Origin: Euryarchaeota archaeon UBA121
Lineage (GTDB): Archaea; Thermoplasmatota; Poseidoniia; Poseidoniales; Thalassarchaeaceae
Length of the DNA: 24,595 nt
Direction: 5' to 3'
Assembly (NCBI GenBank): GCA_002499865.1
Contig: DANL01000041.1
Coordinates: 8,666-33,260 of the forward strand
The position numbers were made by a program, and so were the translations under genes. The notes below the pieces were generated by a model, which saw only the letters and a list, made by a program, of their open reading frames with translations, was not told the DNA's origin and did not search any database. Of this stretch, positions 23,147 through 24,595 are shown piece after piece. Position 1 is the stretch's first letter. The number at the start of each line of letters is the position of its first letter.

Positions 23147-23701
23147 TCATTGATCTTCGTTAGAAACGAGTATCTTCCCATCTTCACTGGGAACTACTGA
23201 AACTGACCCTCCTGGAAAGTCTCCGGGTTCGCATGGCCCTAGATATGAGTTTAGGAATACGGCAAGGGCCGCCACCTCTGAATGGGGCTGATTCCCTACT
23301 GCGACATTATAATCTGCTATGCCGAATAGCTCTCCTGGGACCTTTGTACCCCCTACTACGATAGCTACATCACCTTCTAATGGGATTTTATCCGTAATTT
23401 CATTCCAAGACTTCCCATACATAGTGAGATGCACTATGGTCCCTCCTGATTTTGAGAATGATCTGAGCCACCTCATTGGCCTCCCCTCGTATCTACATCC
23501 AAACTGACCGCCGAATCTAGACGTAACTGATTTCCAAGTCTCAATAGGAGTAGGATCGTCATCTCCGCAAAGTATTACCTCATCGGCACCAAATGCTCTG
23601 GCAGTCAGTCCAAGATGGGAGGTCATCCTCTTATCACGATCTACTCTGTGTCCTAGCCTCAAGACCGAGACTTTCAGAGCGGGGGCATCCTTCATGGTCA
23701 C
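23147..23701 (-). CDS. tRNA (cytidine-56-2'-O)-methyltransferase aTrm56
   Basis: Archaeal SPOUT-class enzyme that methylates C56 in the T-loop of tRNAs using SAM. Seen: VLRLGHRVDRDKRMTSHLGL (13-32) then TARAFGAD, VHLTMYG (90-96), and the trefoil-knot SAM-binding region AIVVGGTKVPGELFG (113-127) followed by VAVGNQPHSEVAALAVFL (133-150). Length 184 is normal. The frame begins at GTG (23701) overlapping the upstream gene (GTGA), or alternatively at ATG 23695; I list the longer form. It is the second of two genes in the minus-strand run, directly after the membrane protein. Confidence 0.94.
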   Translation of the reverse strand: MTMKDAPALKVSVLRLGHRVDRDKRMTSHLGLTARAFGADEVILCGDDDPTPIETWKSVTSRFGGQFGCRYEGRPMRWLRSFSKSGGTIVHLTMYGKSWNEITDKIPLEGDVAIVVGGTKVPGELFGIADYNVAVGNQPHSEVAALAVFLNSYLGPCEPGDFPGGSVSVVPSEDGKILVSNEDQ

Positions 23702-24369
23702 CCCAGAGGAGGAGATCCTTCTTCATTTACAATTGGGTTATCCTGAATAGTAGTCGAGGGAAATAAATCGACTCCCATATTCATCATCGTACTTCTGACC
23801 CATTGGAGAAGTATGGCGTCCCAAAAGAACGTAGTTGCCATGCCTACCATTATGGCCATTGCCACTAGTCGACCTGAAGCGAATATTGCCACTTGCATCT
23901 CAATTTCTGGACCTATGATTGCATTGCCCAGAGGCTCTAAGATGTAGAACATAATTATCACAATTAGTATGCCTCCAATATTATTGAGAATAGCATTTCC
24001 TGTCTCCCTTCCAACTGACATGATGAAAGTAGCCATCAGGGCTAAAACAGGGATAATTATGCTTATTTCCCTGAAAGTGAACTCCCCTATCAGAGATATT
24101 GGGATATCAGCATCTCCCAGTGAAGAGCCACCTTTGTCCACCGATATCCACCAGAAAACCGCAGTCATTGAGGCGAGAGCACCTGATACTAAACCTCTGA
24201 AGCTTATCATTTCCCTGATATCGTGACGATCGGCGGGTTGCAGCCTCTGTATGATTGACTCCATTAATTCAAGAGATTCGCTAGTCGGACCATCCGGGAC
24301 ACCGGATTGATTCATATTGCCCATATGGTCGTTTAGAGGCTCTTCTGAACCCTGCTCTCCCATCACCAT
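23698..24369 (-). CDS. Uncharacterised four-helix membrane protein
   Basis: Not recognised. The 223-residue protein has a polar, acidic amino-terminal tail (1-55), four predicted membrane helices (about 59-77, 101-119, 130-150 and 160-186) with short loops, and a hydrophilic end. No cysteines or obvious catalytic motifs are seen. Its stop overlaps the trm56 start (GTGA), so both are likely co-translated. It diverges from folP with an AT-rich shared element between. The ATG at 24369 is followed by another two codons on, with no ribosome site, as for leaderless mRNAs. Confidence 0.75.
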   Translation of the reverse strand: MVMGEQGSEEPLNDHMGNMNQSGVPDGPTSESLELMESIIQRLQPADRHDIREMISFRGLVSGALASMTAVFWWISVDKGGSSLGDADIPISLIGEFTFREISIIIPVLALMATFIMSVGRETGNAILNNIGGILIVIIMFYILEPLGNAIIGPEIEMQVAIFASGRLVAMAIMVGMATTFFWDAILLQWVRSTMMNMGVDLFPSTTIQDNPIVNEEGSPPLG

Positions 24370-24390
24370 CGATGTAATGCGACTCGGTCA

Positions 24391-24400
24391 CATCATAAAG
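24391..24400. promoter_or_regulatory. Candidate shared bidirectional promoter element
   Basis: The AT-rich CATCATAAAG lies midway between the divergent ATGs at 24369 (-) and 24425 (+). Its edges are about 22-25 bases from each start, so a single TATA-like element could serve leaderless transcripts in both directions. Neither gene has a recognisable ribosome site. Confidence 0.35.
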
Positions 24401-24424
24401 CATGCGTCGAATGGCGTGCCGAAC

Positions 24425-24595
24425 ATGCCCGACTGGCGACCTAAACTCAGAAGCCGCGCTGACGGAAATCCTAGGATTATGGGCATTCTCAATATCACCC
24501 CCGATTCGTTTCACGGCCAATCTAGATACGAAACAGTGGAGTCTGCAACCGAGGAGGCGATAGCTATGGCCGAGAATGGTGCAGATTGGATAGAT
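24425..24595 (+). CDS. folP: Dihydropteroate synthase (3' end beyond window)
   Basis: Joins p-aminobenzoate (or an analogue) to a pterin pyrophosphate in folate-type cofactor synthesis. Only the first 57 residues are in the window. Seen: the DHPS amino-terminal signature RIMGILNITPDSFHG (17-31), the most conserved block of the family, followed by the helix ESATEEAIAMAENGADWID (39-57) that leads to the usual IGGEST. Start: ATG 24425; an in-frame ATG at 24377 is only eight bases from the divergent start and would leave no promoter, so it is less likely. No ribosome site precedes the ATG. Archaeal DHPS genes are not universal. Confidence 0.88.
   Translation, partial: MPDWRPKLRSRADGNPRIMGILNITPDSFHGQSRYETVESATEEAIAMAENGADWID

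Noticed and set aside
1..24595. tRNA, rRNA, CRISPR array, IS element, integrase or toxin-antitoxin pair
   Set aside because: No cloverleaf-like stretch, regular spaced repeats, transposase motifs or paired small toxin genes were seen on either strand.

Overview
The window reads as a densely packed archaeal chromosome segment made almost entirely of housekeeping genes. The translation and RNA-modification genes are archaeal types: aRF1 release factor, aIF2-beta, class I lysyl-tRNA synthetase, Nog1-like GTPase and the SPOUT methyltransferase aTrm56. The UMP kinase and a GfcR-like HTH-phosphoribosyltransferase are also archaeal. Mixed in are bacterial-type genes: LipB, an RsuA-family pseudouridine synthase, a DCC thiol oxidoreductase, BCP peroxiredoxin and DHPS. 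This mixture, the many small membrane and zinc-ribbon proteins and a membrane-anchored M28 peptidase suggest a planktonic euryarchaeon of the Marine Group II/III (Poseidoniales, Thermoplasmatota) type. That placement is inference; no rRNA is present to confirm it.

Layout. (1) 1-4256 (+): LipB (5' end cut by the window), a class-V PLP enzyme, UbiX and a SAP-TM-M28 membrane peptidase. (2) 4389-4856 (+): peroxiredoxin with its own candidate promoter. (3) 4897-7931 (-): aRF1 then ArgRS, translationally coupled. (4) 7993-9777 (+): UMP kinase, a zinc-ribbon tail-anchored protein, a bitopic or two-TM envelope protein and a 38-residue zinc-ribbon microprotein. (5) 9774-10808 (-): Nog1-like GTPase. 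(6) 10917-13306 (+): unknown protein, pterin carbinolamine dehydratase, nitroreductase and quinone oxidoreductase. (7) 13307-13717 (-): aIF2-beta. (8) 13805-18383 (+): dUTPase, then a probable five-gene operon of GfcR-like regulator, LysRS, DUF2071, DCC oxidoreductase and RsuA-type synthase. (9) 18387-24369 (-): four-TM protein, aTrm56, CarA, CarB (listed in order of transcription). (10) 24425-end (+): start of dihydropteroate synthase.

Themes. Five genes touch pyrimidine nucleotides: carA, carB, pyrH, dut and the PRTase-like regulator. Two touch pterins or folate (PCD, DHPS). Translation is served by aRF1, ArgRS, LysRS, aIF2-beta, Nog1, Trm56 and the pseudouridine synthase. Internal operon genes often carry clear GGAGG-like ribosome sites. 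Several first genes instead have an AT-rich box about 25 bases before the start, as expected for leaderless archaeal transcripts. No tRNA, rRNA, CRISPR array, insertion sequence or integrase was seen, and no gap without a gene exceeds about 135 bases. I found no convincing new multi-gene system. The most interesting items are the SAP-TM-M28 protease, the 38-residue zinc microprotein with its uncharacterised neighbours, the symmetric divergent promoter before folP, and several core enzymes with altered motifs.
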